Shown here piece after piece: positions 34,932 to 43,716 of a DNA stretch of 64,000 nt. The stretch is taken from the NCBI RefSeq assembly GCF_036346855.1, contig NZ_CP107841.1, positions 1 to 64,000 on the forward strand, in the 5' to 3' direction. The position numbers were made by a program, and so were the translations under genes. Source of the DNA: Streptomyces europaeiscabiei (GTDB lineage: Bacteria; Actinomycetota; Actinomycetes; Streptomycetales; Streptomycetaceae). The first letter of the stretch is position 1; each line of letters starts with the position of its first letter. The notes beneath the pieces were generated by a model. It did not search any database. It was not told where the DNA came from and saw nothing but the letters and a program-made list of their open reading frames with translations.

Positions 34932-35048
34932 ATGGCGATGGTGACGGCGTTACGCCGGTACCCGGTGAAGTCCATGCTCGGCGAGGCTCTGACAAGCGTG
35001 GCCATCACCGAACGCGGGCTGTGCGGAGACCGGGTGTCCGCCGTCTGA
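34932..35048 (+). pseudogene. MOSC N-terminal domain fragment
   Basis: VTALRRYPVKSMLGEALTSV then AITERGLCGDRVSAV ends at TGA 35046-35048. It is the first beta-strands of a MOSC-N (molybdenum-cofactor-related) protein, of ~38 codons out of ~250. On the other strand, a frame reading EQNEHLRELVDHLDGLAAAV (about 35220-35050), just downstream of the oxidoreductase, might be another remnant; it is not annotated separately. Confidence 0.65.
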
Positions 35049-35237
35049 CGGCGCTCCGGGTGGCCGGGGTCGACCGGCAGCGCACCGCCCCAGCCGTTGA
35101 CGGCCCCCTGGATGCCGTCGAGGTACTGCGTCATCCGCTGCGATCCGTGGGCATCGGTGACCGCGGCCGCCAAGCCGTCGAGGTGGTCGACCAGCTCCCG
35201 CAAGTGCTCGTTCTGCTCAGGAACGGCGTCTTCCGAA

Positions 35238-36362
35238 TCATGCGCATCGAGTGGCCTCTGACCTGCCACCCCAGTCCTCGGCGGCCGTCAGCGGTACGGG
35301 GGCGGGCGGCTGCGCCGACGTCGTCAGCTCGATGCGCCGTCCCTCGGCCGACGAACGCAGCAGCGCGGTCATCGTCTCCATTACGTGCAGGGCGAGTTCG
35401 CCGTTCGCGCGCGATGCCCGCTGCCCGTCGGCGGCGATGAAGTCGAGCAGCCCCACTCCCCGTGCGCCGTCGACGTAGCCCGCGGACGGAGGGAGCGTGC
35501 GCCACTGCGTGTCGCCGAGTCCGAAGAGCCGTACGTCGCCGTCGAAGCGGTTCGGATCCGGGACGGCGAGGGTTCCCACCTCGCCGTGGACCTCGATCGG
35601 GGACGCCGTGGTGGCCACCCCGTCGAAGCTCGTCGTGATCGTCGTCAGCGTTCCGGCCACGTGCTCCAGCACACCGGAGACATGACTGTCCACCTCCACC
35701 GGTATCCGCTCTCCCCTGCGCGGGCCCGAACCGATGACCCGCTCGGCGCGCAGCCGGCTGGACGCCCCCGTCACGGCCCGCACCGGGCCCAGCAGATGGA
35801 CAAGGGAGGCGAGGTAGTACGGCCCCATGTCCAGCAGGGGGCCGCCGCCCTCGGTGTAGTAGAAGTCGGGGTGCGGGTGCCAGCGTTCGTGGCCCGGGGT
35901 GACCATCACGGCCGAGGCGAACAGCGGGCGTCCGATGCTCCCGGCGGCCAGGGCCGCCCGCGCCGTCTGCACTCCGGTGCCCAGCACGGTGTCCGGCGCG
36001 CACCCCACTCCGACTCCCGCCCGCGCGGCGGCCGCCATGACGGTGTGGGCGTCGGCGAGCGTGGCGGCGAGCGGCTTCTCCCCGTAGACGTTCTTGCCGT
36101 GGCCGATGGCCCCGAGGGCGATTTCGGCGTGCGCCCCGGGGGTGGTGAGGTTCAGTACCGTGTCCACGTTCGGGCTGCTCAGCAGCTCCTCGACGGTCAG
36201 CGCCCGGACGCCGGGCAGTCCGGCGGCGACCGCTGCCGACCGGGAGGCGTCAAGGTCGGCGACCGCGGTCACGCGCACGGCGGGATGACCGGCCAGCGTG
36301 TCCAGGTACGCGCGGGAGATGACTCCGAGCCCTACGACGCCGACGCGGTGCGCGTCGCCCAC
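35238..36362 (-). CDS. Gfo/Idh/MocA-family oxidoreductase
   Basis: A 374-aa protein; GTG 36362 is preceded by GAGAGGGG. The N-terminal Rossmann fold shows GVVGLGVISRAYLDTL and AVADLD; EKPLA (the family's conserved EKP) and the GGGPLLDMGPYYLASLVHL segment (D...H region) are present. Such NAD(P)-dependent enzymes oxidise or reduce sugars and sugar-like compounds. It overlaps the ThuA-like gene by 31 bp on the same strand, a common pairing for sugar utilisation. Confidence 0.9.
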   Translation of the reverse strand: MGDAHRVGVVGLGVISRAYLDTLAGHPAVRVTAVADLDASRSAAVAAGLPGVRALTVEELLSSPNVDTVLNLTTPGAHAEIALGAIGHGKNVYGEKPLAATLADAHTVMAAAARAGVGVGCAPDTVLGTGVQTARAALAAGSIGRPLFASAVMVTPGHERWHPHPDFYYTEGGGPLLDMGPYYLASLVHLLGPVRAVTGASSRLRAERVIGSGPRRGERIPVEVDSHVSGVLEHVAGTLTTITTSFDGVATTASPIEVHGEVGTLAVPDPNRFDGDVRLFGLGDTQWRTLPPSAGYVDGARGVGLLDFIAADGQRASRANGELALHVMETMTALLRSSAEGRRIELTTSAQPPAPVPLTAAEDWGGRSEATRCA

Positions 36363-37042
36363 AGCATGCCCCTCTCGATGATGGTGCGGACGTTGGGGTT
36401 CTCCAGCACGTCGAGGCTGTGCCCCGGCGTCGTCACCACGATCCGCCCGGCCCCCCACCGACGGGTCCAGACCGCCGGTGAGGTGACCGGCCGGTGCCAG
36501 GGCTCCCACGGCCGGGTGGGATGCGTGGTGGTGGCCAGGACGTCGATGAGGTCGTCGTGGAGCACCCAGTACTGCTCGGTGTGCAGCTCGAAGTCCCCGA
36601 TGCCCGCGGTGACGGGGTGCTCGCGGCCGGCTTCGGTGACGGCGATGGTATGCGGCAGGAAGTTGTCCTCCGGCCCGCCCCGGCGCTCGCACGGTTTCCT
36701 GCCCGGGTGCGTGGCGAACTGCCCACCCACCAGGTGGAGATAGTCGGAGGAGGCGCGGAACGAGTCGGCGATGCCGCCGTGCCAGCCGGTGAACCCGGTG
36801 CCGGCCACGACCGCGGAGGTCAGCCCCGTGAGCTGCTCGCCCGTGATCTCCGACATCGTGACGCACTGCACGATCAGGTCGGTGCCGGCCATCTCGGCGG
36901 TGTCGGCGTAGACGTCGGTCGAATCCTCAACCCGGACGGCGTATCCGTTGCTCCGCAGGAAGGGCAGGAACAGTTCCGTCGCCTCGACCGGCTGGTGCCC
37001 TTCCCAACCGCCGCGGACCACCAGGGCTTTCTTCAGCGTCAT
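36332..37042 (-). CDS. ThuA-like domain protein
   Basis: A 236-aa protein from ATG 37042. The glutamine-amidotransferase-like ThuA fold is recognisable in ALVVRGGWEGHQPVEATELF, GFTGWHGGIADSFR, and PGHSLDVLENPNVRTIIERG. ThuA-like proteins take part in trehalose and related disaccharide metabolism with Gfo/Idh enzymes, and the overlap with the oxidoreductase gene fits. No transporter is present in the window, so the pathway here is partial or the substrate differs. Confidence 0.85.
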   Translation of the reverse strand: MTLKKALVVRGGWEGHQPVEATELFLPFLRSNGYAVRVEDSTDVYADTAEMAGTDLIVQCVTMSEITGEQLTGLTSAVVAGTGFTGWHGGIADSFRASSDYLHLVGGQFATHPGRKPCERRGGPEDNFLPHTIAVTEAGREHPVTAGIGDFELHTEQYWVLHDDLIDVLATTTHPTRPWEPWHRPVTSPAVWTRRWGAGRIVVTTPGHSLDVLENPNVRTIIERGMLWATRTASAS

Positions 37043-37093
37043 CGTGATCTCACCATGCGCCGGGCGCCCGCGCTCACGCAAGAGGGCCGGGCC

Positions 37094-37954
37094 TCAGCAA
37101 AATTCCGCTGACGAGGCTAGGGCGCCGACCGTCCAACAGGCCGCGGTGAAGCGGACTTCCGTGCCGTGCACGAAGGGCTCGAAGGCGGCACGGACCGTCT
37201 CGACGACCCGTCCGCAGGTCTGCTCGTCCACCTCGGGCAGGTACATGCCCACCGGACCGAGCCGGGTGAAGTAACGAACCAGCTCCTGCTCGGGCAGGGT
37301 GCAGACCACGTCGACCGGCCGGATGTCGATCCCGGCCCAGCCGCTCTCCGCCAGGATGCGCCGGACGTTGTCCGCGTCCGCGAAGGCGAACTGTCCCGGC
37401 TCGTCCGGCCGGCGGACGGGCAGGTCCGGGAGCAGCGGTGACGCGGCGCGCTGGGCCGTCGTCATGAACGGGTTCTCGGCCGGATCACGCCAGACGACGC
37501 ACTGCAGCGCGCCCTCGTCCCTGACAGCGCGCCGGAGGTTGGCGAAGGCCCGGACGGGATCGAGGAAGAACATGACACCGAACCGCGAGATGACGGCGTC
37601 GAAGGCGCCGGGTTCAAAGGCGTGGTCCTGTGCGTCGGCGCAGACGAACGACGCCGGTACGTCCTCCTGTTCGGCGTCCTCCCGGGCCGTGCTGATCATC
37701 GGTTCGGAGATGTCGACGCCGACACAGCGGCCCCCCGGACCCAGCCGTCGCGCCACGGCCAGCGTGAGGCCGCCCGTACCGCAGCCGACATCGAGCACAT
37801 GCCGAGCCTGTTCGGCGGCGACGGCATCGACGAGAAGCTCCTCGATGGGCCTGAACATCTCGTCCAGTACTCCCTTCAGCTCGCCCCACGCCTGACCGGC
37901 GGGCCCTTTCCAGCGGGCTGTCTGCTCGTCGTCGGCACTGCGCGCAGAGTCCAT
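37094..37954 (-). CDS. Class I SAM-dependent methyltransferase
   Basis: A 286-aa protein. SAM-binding motif I is VLDVGCGTGGLTLA (~residues 53-66), with an acidic residue ending strand 2 (VGVDIS), motif post-I FVCADAQ and a DAVISRFGVMFF strand 4. The substrate is unknown; similarity is to small-molecule methyltransferases. It is divergent from a MerR-family regulator with a palindromic operator between them, so it is probably induced by that regulator's ligand. Confidence 0.85.
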   Translation of the reverse strand: MDSARSADDEQTARWKGPAGQAWGELKGVLDEMFRPIEELLVDAVAAEQARHVLDVGCGTGGLTLAVARRLGPGGRCVGVDISEPMISTAREDAEQEDVPASFVCADAQDHAFEPGAFDAVISRFGVMFFLDPVRAFANLRRAVRDEGALQCVVWRDPAENPFMTTAQRAASPLLPDLPVRRPDEPGQFAFADADNVRRILAESGWAGIDIRPVDVVCTLPEQELVRYFTRLGPVGMYLPEVDEQTCGRVVETVRAAFEPFVHGTEVRFTAACWTVGALASSAEFC

Positions 37955-38005
37955 GACTTTCTCTCCTTCTGGTTGCCTTCGTCGTGCCGGGATGACAGCG
38001 TTCTA

Positions 38006-38023
38006 CTTCAAGTCGACTTGAGG
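38006..38023. promoter_or_regulatory. MerR-type operator/promoter dyad
   Basis: CTTCAAGTCGACTTGAGG contains a perfect 14-bp palindrome, TCAAGTCGACTTGA (38008-38021), 12 bp before the MerR-family ATG and 52 bp before the divergent methyltransferase start. SoxR/MerR-class regulators bind such dyads within the promoter spacer. Confidence 0.7.
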
Positions 38024-38032
38024 TCAAGCAGA

Positions 38033-38461
38033 ATGGCAGAAGTGGACATCGCCGATGTGTCGCACCGCGCCGGGGTCCCAGCATCGACCCTGCGCTATTA
38101 CGAGGAGAAAGGTCTGATCTCCTCGACGGGCCGACGGGGCCTGCGCCGCCAGTACGACGCGGGCGTACTGGAGCGGCTGGCGCTGATCGCGCTGGGGCGG
38201 ACGGCCGGGTTCTCGCTCGACGAGATCGCGCTCATGTTCGCGCCGGACGGGCAGCCGCGTATCGACCGGCAGATGCTGGCGGCCAAGGTGGAGGAACTGG
38301 ACCACAGGATCCGTGAACTGGGCGTACTGCGCGACTCCCTGCGCCATGCCGCCGCGTGCCCCGCGCCGAGCCACATGGAGTGCCCCACCTTCCGCTGCCT
38401 CCTCGACGCCGCGGCGTCCGGCGGTGTCGCGGTTCCGGGCAGGCGGGCTCCCGGCAGATAA
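38033..38461 (+). CDS. MerR-family transcriptional regulator
   Basis: A 142-aa protein. N-terminal winged helix: DIADVSHRAGVPASTLRYYE EKGLISSTGRRG, then an antiparallel dimerisation helix. The C-terminus has a four-Cys pattern (AACPAPSHMECPTFRC) that could bind metal or sense redox/thiol state. The start at ATG 38033 lies very close to its operator, so the message may be nearly leaderless. Predicted to control itself and the divergent methyltransferase. Confidence 0.88.
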   Translation: MAEVDIADVSHRAGVPASTLRYYEEKGLISSTGRRGLRRQYDAGVLERLALIALGRTAGFSLDEIALMFAPDGQPRIDRQMLAAKVEELDHRIRELGVLRDSLRHAAACPAPSHMECPTFRCLLDAAASGGVAVPGRRAPGR

Positions 38462-38804
38462 GGGACGTCAGCGCTCTTGGTCCAATCGTGGTTCGTGCTT
38501 TGCCCGATTCCCGGTCCCGTGGCTTCGAACGAGTCCATTGGCCCCAGGGGAACGCTTGAGTTCTAGCGATCGTCGCAACACCCCAGCGCAAGGGTGCGAT
38601 GTTCGAGATCCGCAAGACCCGGACGGGGCCCGGACCGGCCGCCCTAACGGGGGTGCCTGCGACTGGCCCGGGGGCTCTTACGGTGGCACGAGCAGCTGCA
38701 CGTGAGCGTCTCCAGCGGCACCTCCCACGCGGGTGCGCCCTCACGCCGTACCTCGAGCGGCCCGGCGCAGCGCCACCTGCCACGGGCGTCTCGGCCTCGG
38801 CGTA

Positions 38805-39089
38805 GAGGCCGTCTCTCTGTGGGGCCAAGTCCTCGACGTCGTCCCCGAGACGGCGCGCCGTGACCGCGGCGTGTACCTCGCCCGGCACGCCACCGCGGCG
38901 GCCGGCGTGGGCGAGCCGGACCGGGCGTTGGAGATCGCCCGTGCGGTGGCGGACATCGCCGTCGAGACCCGGTCGGCCCGGATGGCGCGGGAGTTGGTCA
39001 CCCTTCAGCGGGCGATGCGGCCGTGGCAGGATGCCCCGGTCGGCCGGGACCTGGCGGAGGTTCTGGCGCCTGTGACCGAGGGGAGCTGA
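38805..39089 (+). pseudogene. C-terminal TPR fragment of a regulator
   Basis: VEAVSLWGQVLDVVPETARR, then ARHATAAAGVGEPDRALEIA and RAVADIAVETRSARMARELV: helical TPR-like repeats as in the C-terminus of XRE-type Streptomyces regulators. No N-terminal helix-turn-helix or start is present. The preceding 343 bp (38462-38804) carry only uncoordinated short frames. It ends one base before the dehydratase start. Confidence 0.5.
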
Positions 39090-39090
39090 C

Positions 39091-39410
39091 GTGGCAGAGG
39101 CACCGGTGCCGCTGACCGAGGACGAGATCACGGCCGCCCTGGCGACGGTGCCGGGGTGGCGGCGCGAGGGGGATGAGATCACCCGCTCGTACGGGATCCG
39201 GTATCACGGTGGCGTGGCGATGATCGTGCACGTCGCGGACGTCGAGCGGCTGATCGGCCATCACGCGGACATCGATCTGCGGTGGGGAAGCTGCGGTTCG
39301 GGATCACCACGCACGACGTCGGCCACAAGCTGACGGAAGCGGACTTCGACCTCGCCCGACGGATCGACGTGGTCGCGCAGGCGCACCTCGCCGAGCCGCT
39401 CGACAAGTAG
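39091..39410 (+). pseudogene. Pterin-4a-carbinolamine dehydratase, frameshifted
   Basis: GTG 39091 behind GAGGGGAGC opens LTEDEITAALATVPGWRREG and later RLIGHHADIDLRWG, the N-terminal half of a PCD/PhhB-type protein. After the GGGG run at 39284-39287 the family sequence continues one frame over (KLRFGITTHDVGHKLTEADF DLARRIDVVA) to TAG 39408-39410. A one-base loss in the G-run explains it. The enzyme recycles pterin cofactor; this copy should be inactive unless the shift is a sequencing error. Confidence 0.8.
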
Positions 39411-39640
39411 AGGGTCCTCACTGGTGTGGTGAGTACCCGGCGGTGACCAGCGGCCGGACCATCACACGATCAGGGTCACAACCCGGACACACATGTTCCA
39501 GATGGCCTTCACGCGGCGCATGATGCGGACGACAGGTCGGCCTGCCTGCCGGTCCGGGAGCAAGCGCGTTCGGCCTTGGGGATCAGTGGACATCTCCGTC
39601 GGCCAGGGCCGTTGTCAGTGGCGGCGGCTAGCCTGCGGGC

Positions 39641-40168
39641 ATGATCGAGACGACCGGCGACGACCGCCGCTTCCCGCCCGCCCTGGCCGCCGTCGCCCAG
39701 GTGGAGTTTGACTACGACGACGGCGAGGGCGTGGACTTCGAGCCCTACGACGCCTTCGACTCCGCTGAGGAGACCACCGACTGGATCCGCAACTGGACCG
39801 GCAACCACGAACTGGACAACGACGCCTACCGGGTCTTCGGACAGGACGGCACCGGCGGCCTCGTCGCCCTGTGGCGTGTGCGCCCGGGCCGGCCCCTCGC
39901 CGAACAGCCCGTGGTGTTCCTGGGCTCGGAGGGCGGACGCGGCGTCGTGGCCGGAAACCTGTCCGACTTCCTGTGGCTGCTGGCCGACGGCCTCGGCCCG
40001 ATGGAGGTCGTCGAGTACGAGCAGCGCGAAGCGCGACCGAACCCGGCACTGACCGAACTCGCCGAGCGCCACGCCACCACGGCGCGCCGACCCGCCCGGG
40101 ACATCATCACCGAGGCACAGGCCGAGTTCCCGTCCTTCTCGGAGGACCTGGACAAGCTCTGCCGCTGA
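39641..40168 (+). CDS. SMI1/KNR4-like (SUKH) protein
   Basis: A 175-aa acidic protein (early DYDDGEGVDFEPYDAF). The mid-region GGLVALWRVRPGRPLAEQPV and VFLGSEGGRGVVAGNLSDFL WLLADG has the order of strands and the late hydrophobic helix seen in SUKH-superfamily proteins, which often act as immunity proteins to polymorphic toxins. No toxin gene is adjacent, though an Rhs scrap lies 8 kb away. The assignment is tentative. Confidence 0.5.
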   Translation: MIETTGDDRRFPPALAAVAQVEFDYDDGEGVDFEPYDAFDSAEETTDWIRNWTGNHELDNDAYRVFGQDGTGGLVALWRVRPGRPLAEQPVVFLGSEGGRGVVAGNLSDFLWLLADGLGPMEVVEYEQREARPNPALTELAERHATTARRPARDIITEAQAEFPSFSEDLDKLCR

Positions 40169-40306
40169 CGCGGTCCCTCCAATCGGGTTGCGTGACTTCC
40201 TATCGACGCAGCAGAACGAAACACACATGACACGCGCGTGTCGCCGCCTATGGCGGTCGGCAGGCCATCCCCTGGGGAGGCCCGAAGGCCCTGACTGAAG
40301 GTGTGT

Positions 40307-40699
40307 TCAGCCCTCGGGGACGGGAGTGCCCTGGTGGTAGTAGAGCCGCCATCCGGTGTCGCCCTGGCCCTTGCGCCACAGGGAGCTGCGGCGCGCCCGG
40401 CGTCCGGCGATGACGCTCTTGTATGTCAGGTGCACGAGGTCCGCGGTGAGGAGCACCCCGCGCATCCCGGAGGCCTCGATGTGCGGGCTGTCCACTCCGC
40501 CGTGCAGGGTGGGCAGGGCCGCGACCATCTCCTCGTACGTCCAGCGCCGCCCGGAGGCGCCGATCTCGACGAACTCGGGGTCGAACAGCCGGACGCCGAC
40601 GGCGGAGGCCCGGACGGCGGGGTCATGCAGGCGGAGTTCACCGTCCTTCGCCGCGGCGATCGCGGCCTGTTTCTCGGGTTTCTCATTCGTGTCGATCAT
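40307..40699 (-). CDS. DUF4440/NTF2-like protein
   Basis: A 130-aa protein with the cone-shaped NTF2-like pattern: an N-terminal helix, DPEFVEIGASGRRWTYEEMV, then strands VLLTADLVHLTYKSV and GWRLYYHQGTPV. Members are ligand-binding or small-enzyme proteins; the family's DUF4440 subset has no general function. Monocistronic between unrelated genes. Confidence 0.75.
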   Translation of the reverse strand: MIDTNEKPEKQAAIAAAKDGELRLHDPAVRASAVGVRLFDPEFVEIGASGRRWTYEEMVAALPTLHGGVDSPHIEASGMRGVLLTADLVHLTYKSVIAGRRARRSSLWRKGQGDTGWRLYYHQGTPVPEG

Positions 40700-40821
40700 G
40701 GACGCATCCTCTCCCGCCCCGGAGTCCCCGACAAAGGGTCTTCGGGGCCTCGTCCGTTGACCAAAGTGGAGACCATGCCGTTCCGGGCCGCGGCGCGCCA
40801 GGCCGCCTCTACAGTTGCGTC

Positions 40822-41193
40822 ATGGAGTTCAACTGGGGTGACTCGATCAGGGAACTGATGCTGGTAGAGCATCCTTCCGACACACACCTCTCGCAGTCGA
40901 GCACTCCGGGCGGAAAGAGCCCGCTGGCGCGGAATGACGACAACACGCTCAACACGCACGCCGTGCTGTTCGACGGAACCAAGGCGGCTCTGGTGATCCT
41001 CGGCACGGGCGTCGCGCTGGGGGCCGTTGCGGTGAAGGCCGCGCCGCAAGTCAAGAGCGGGCTGATCAGCCTTAGGTCGAAGCTGCGCCGCCGGGCGGAG
41101 GAGACCACCGACACCGAGGCCCCCGTTCCCCTCACGGTTGTTGCGGAGGCCGAGCCGGAGCAGCCTGACCCCCCTCGACTGCGCGCCGTCTGA
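40822..41193 (+). CDS. Hypothetical membrane-anchored protein
   Basis: A 123-aa protein with a polar N-terminus (MEFNWGDSIRELMLVEH), one central hydrophobic segment (AALVILGTGVALGAVAVKAA), and a basic then acidic C-terminal tail (RSKLRRRAEETTDTEAPVPL). Looks like a single-pass membrane protein of a Streptomyces-specific family. No function assigned. Confidence 0.6.
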   Translation: MEFNWGDSIRELMLVEHPSDTHLSQSSTPGGKSPLARNDDNTLNTHAVLFDGTKAALVILGTGVALGAVAVKAAPQVKSGLISLRSKLRRRAEETTDTEAPVPLTVVAEAEPEQPDPPRLRAV

Positions 41194-41400
41194 CCGTCAG
41201 GCCAGGCGTCGGCGCGGATTCGGGTAGATCCGCATCACGGACTGTCCAGCACACTTGTGGTACCCGCATCATTGCAACTGGCGCGGTGCGGGCGGTAGGT
41301 CTCCGTACTCCCACGCCAGGGCATCGGCCCCAGCCCGTACGTCTTTGGCACGGTGGCTCTGTCCGCGAGAACGGGCTCTGGTCCACTTCGTGTGGCGCGG

Positions 41401-41817
41401 TTACTGCTCGTGACCGATCGGTCCCAGGGCCTCCGCGATCCGTTGGACTTCGTGGCGCCACTGAGCGGCGTCGGCACTGTCCACCCAGCCGGTCAGCAGT
41501 TCCGATCCGTCTTGGAGTACGCACTGCAGAGCGAGCACGGCTGACGTGCGGAGAGCCAACGGGAGCTGCGGCAGAGGTTCTCTGGGTCCGTCATCAGGGG
41601 CGATCACAATCCCGCTGCCCGGGATTGTGCTGGCAACGAGAGCCGCGGCGGCCACCGCATCGGTGCCGTCGCCGCCATCCACGCGTCCTCCGGGAGTGAC
41701 TCGCTGGAATGCTCGCTCGAGCACTTCGATGACCTTCTGAGGAGTCAGTCCCTCGAGTTCATCGACGAAGTCGGCAGCGAGATCGCTGTCGAATGGGCCT
41801 GTTCCCCACGTTCCCAT
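41401..41817 (-). CDS. DUF4259 domain protein
   Basis: A 138-aa protein from ATG 41817, opening MGTWGTGPFDSDLAADFVDE, the signature start of DUF4259, followed by helical AAAALVASTIPGSGI and a C-terminal helical stretch. The family is common in actinobacteria and has no known activity; several members occur near toxin-immunity loci. Short, acidic, cytoplasmic. Confidence 0.8.
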   Translation of the reverse strand: MGTWGTGPFDSDLAADFVDELEGLTPQKVIEVLERAFQRVTPGGRVDGGDGTDAVAAAALVASTIPGSGIVIAPDDGPREPLPQLPLALRTSAVLALQCVLQDGSELLTGWVDSADAAQWRHEVQRIAEALGPIGHEQ

Positions 41818-41879
41818 GCACGGCTCCTGGTATCGCTCTCGCGGACGAAGCCAGCATTCCAGCAGACACTGACAAACGC

Positions 41880-41990
41880 TCACGTGGCCAGGAGGACTCG
41901 TTTGCGAAGCAAGGCGAATCCCGCACGGCCGAACATCTGGCGCTTGAGCATTTTGATCCGGTTGACATGACCCTCCACGACGCCGGGGGT
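41880..41990 (-). pseudogene. ISL3-family transposase tail
   Basis: The minus-strand frame GVVEGHVNRIKMLKRQMFGR AGFALLRKRVLLAT ends in TGA 41882-41880. It is the conserved last ~35 residues of ISL3-type transposases. Nothing more of the element remains; the next bases lead into an IS110-type gene. Confidence 0.8.
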
Positions 41991-42130
41991 CGGTCCCGGA
42001 GGCATCGACGGACCGCTGATGAGGGGCTTGAGCACCGGCTTCACCCGGGCCCGAAGAGCTCTCCGTAACGTGGATGTGGCAGCTCGGTGCCGTGGCAGGC
42101 CGGACGAAAGCGTGATGGAGGGGCCTGCAC

Positions 42131-42652
42131 GTGATCGACACCGGCGACATCGACGTCTTCCTCGGCCTGGACGCCGGCAAGGGCGAACACCATGCCACCG
42201 CCGTCACACCGGCCGGGAAGAAGGCGTTCGACAAGCGCCTGCCCAACACTCTTTCGAAGGTCCTGACGTCGATGCCGGGAGTCGGTGTCAGGACCGGAGC
42301 CCGGATCCTGATCGAGGCCGGTGACGGCAGCGCCTTCCCGACCTCCGGCCACCTCGCCGCCTACGCAGGACTTGCCCCGGCGACCCGGAGCTCGGGCTCA
42401 TCGATCCGCGGCGAACAGCCCTCCAGGAGAGGAAACAAGCAGCTCAAACGGGCCTTCTTCCTCTCCGCGTTCGCCGCCCTGGGCGACCCGGCCTCCCGGG
42501 CCTACTACGACAGGAAGACCGCGCAGGGCAAGCATCACACCCAGGCCCTGCTCTGCCTCGCCAGGCGTCGGGCCGACGTCCTGTTCGCGATGCTCCGCGA
42601 CGGAACCTTCTACGAACCCCAGCCTGTCCGGGCCGCCGCTCAGCAGATCTAG
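42131..42652 (+). pseudogene. IS110-family transposase with internal in-frame deletion
   Basis: Opens IDVFLGLDAGKGEHHATAVT PAGKKAFDKRLPN (start of the DEDD domain) and then jumps, in frame, to LTSMPGVGVRTGARILIEAG and the full C-terminal domain ending RADVLFAMLRDGTFYEP. At 173 aa it is under half the normal ~400. The middle of the RuvC-like nuclease domain is missing, so it cannot catalyse transposition; it could still bind the bridge RNA or DNA ends as an inhibitor. GTG start at 42131; the stop overlaps the convergent gene by 4 bp. Confidence 0.82.
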
Positions 42653-43113
42653 ACCATGGTCAGGAGGTGATCCGTGGGTCCGTAGTCGATCTTCCAGTCG
42701 GCATAGACGCCGGAGAATCCGTCCTTGATGCACTGCAGGCCAAGGGTCACCCAACGGACGGATCCGTCGTCGGCGAGTGAGAACGCGACCGCGGCCTCGA
42801 ACTCCTCGCTGCCGCACGGGCAGCCGGCCGCACCGGGCTCGTCGTCCTCCCAGGACTCCTCGTTCCAGTACTCCTCACTGTCCGCGATGAACGCACGGCT
42901 GCCGCAGCCGGAACACTCGCGTTCCGCTCCGGACGTGTTGACCAGCACGAAGAACACACGACCGCCGCACCCCTCGCAGATGGAAGGAGCGATCTTCACC
43001 GGGCGGCCGTCGACCGCACCCCGCAGGAATGCCGCGAGCTCCGCGGGGACACCCTCGCCAACCTGATCATCAGCATGCACGGACACATCGTTCCAGACGT
43101 CCCGAACCCACAC
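42649..43113 (-). CDS. Zinc-ribbon hypothetical protein
   Basis: A 154-aa protein, start uncertain (GTG 43113 used). Three cysteine clusters (CEGCGG, CSGCG, CPCG) with intervening acidic linker EEYWNEESWEDDEPG suggest zinc binding. The C-terminal strands (VRWVTLGLQCIKDGFSGVYA DWKIDY) look like a small beta domain. No catalytic motif. The 600 bp between 43114 and 43716 carry no intact gene. Confidence 0.6.
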   Translation of the reverse strand: MWVRDVWNDVSVHADDQVGEGVPAELAAFLRGAVDGRPVKIAPSICEGCGGRVFFVLVNTSGAERECSGCGSRAFIADSEEYWNEESWEDDEPGAAGCPCGSEEFEAAVAFSLADDGSVRWVTLGLQCIKDGFSGVYADWKIDYGPTDHLLTMV

Positions 43114-43716
43114 CCGACCAGCTTGACCAAAGACATAGGGGCACCCCCCGGCGCCGTCGCCGAAGCGATGACTTCCCGCTCCGAAGACCCCGTCGCGGTC
43201 ACCGTCCCCACCCTGCTGCCCGAGCAGCCCCGCCCGTTTCCCCTTCGGCAAGACCACCCGCGCGAGGATCTCCGGCTGGGCGCAGAAAGCTGTGGGTGAC
43301 CGGAAGATCCGCGAGAAAAAGGGCCACCGCGGCGGCACTCGCCTCCTGGCCCTGTACGCCGCCGCCCGCACTCGCCCCGACGGGCGCCTCGGGCACGCCC
43401 AGGATGGCGGACTCCACTTGGACCAGGCCGCCACGTTCTGTGCCCTGACACCCGGCCAAGCAGCCGGTGGTCGTTCATCTATGCGGGCATCAGCCAGAAG
43501 CCGGCGCAAACTCCTGGATCAGGTCGAACCCGTACACCACTTCCCTGGACGCAACCACACTTGCTGTAGGACCTTTCGCCAAGACGTCGATTGCTCCTGC
43601 AGCGGGCTGGAGGCAGTGCTTGTTCAGGCAGCCCGATGGGTCATACCCAGGTCTGACCCTGGGGTTCAGCTCCTGGTCCGACGCCCCGCAGGGAAGACGC
43701 GGGCATCGTCATCGGT

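Noticed and set aside
43114..43509. N-terminal extension of the zinc-ribbon protein to 286 aa
   Set aside because: The extension is low-complexity Arg/Pro/Gly sequence without codon bias; the protein-like part begins near 43113.
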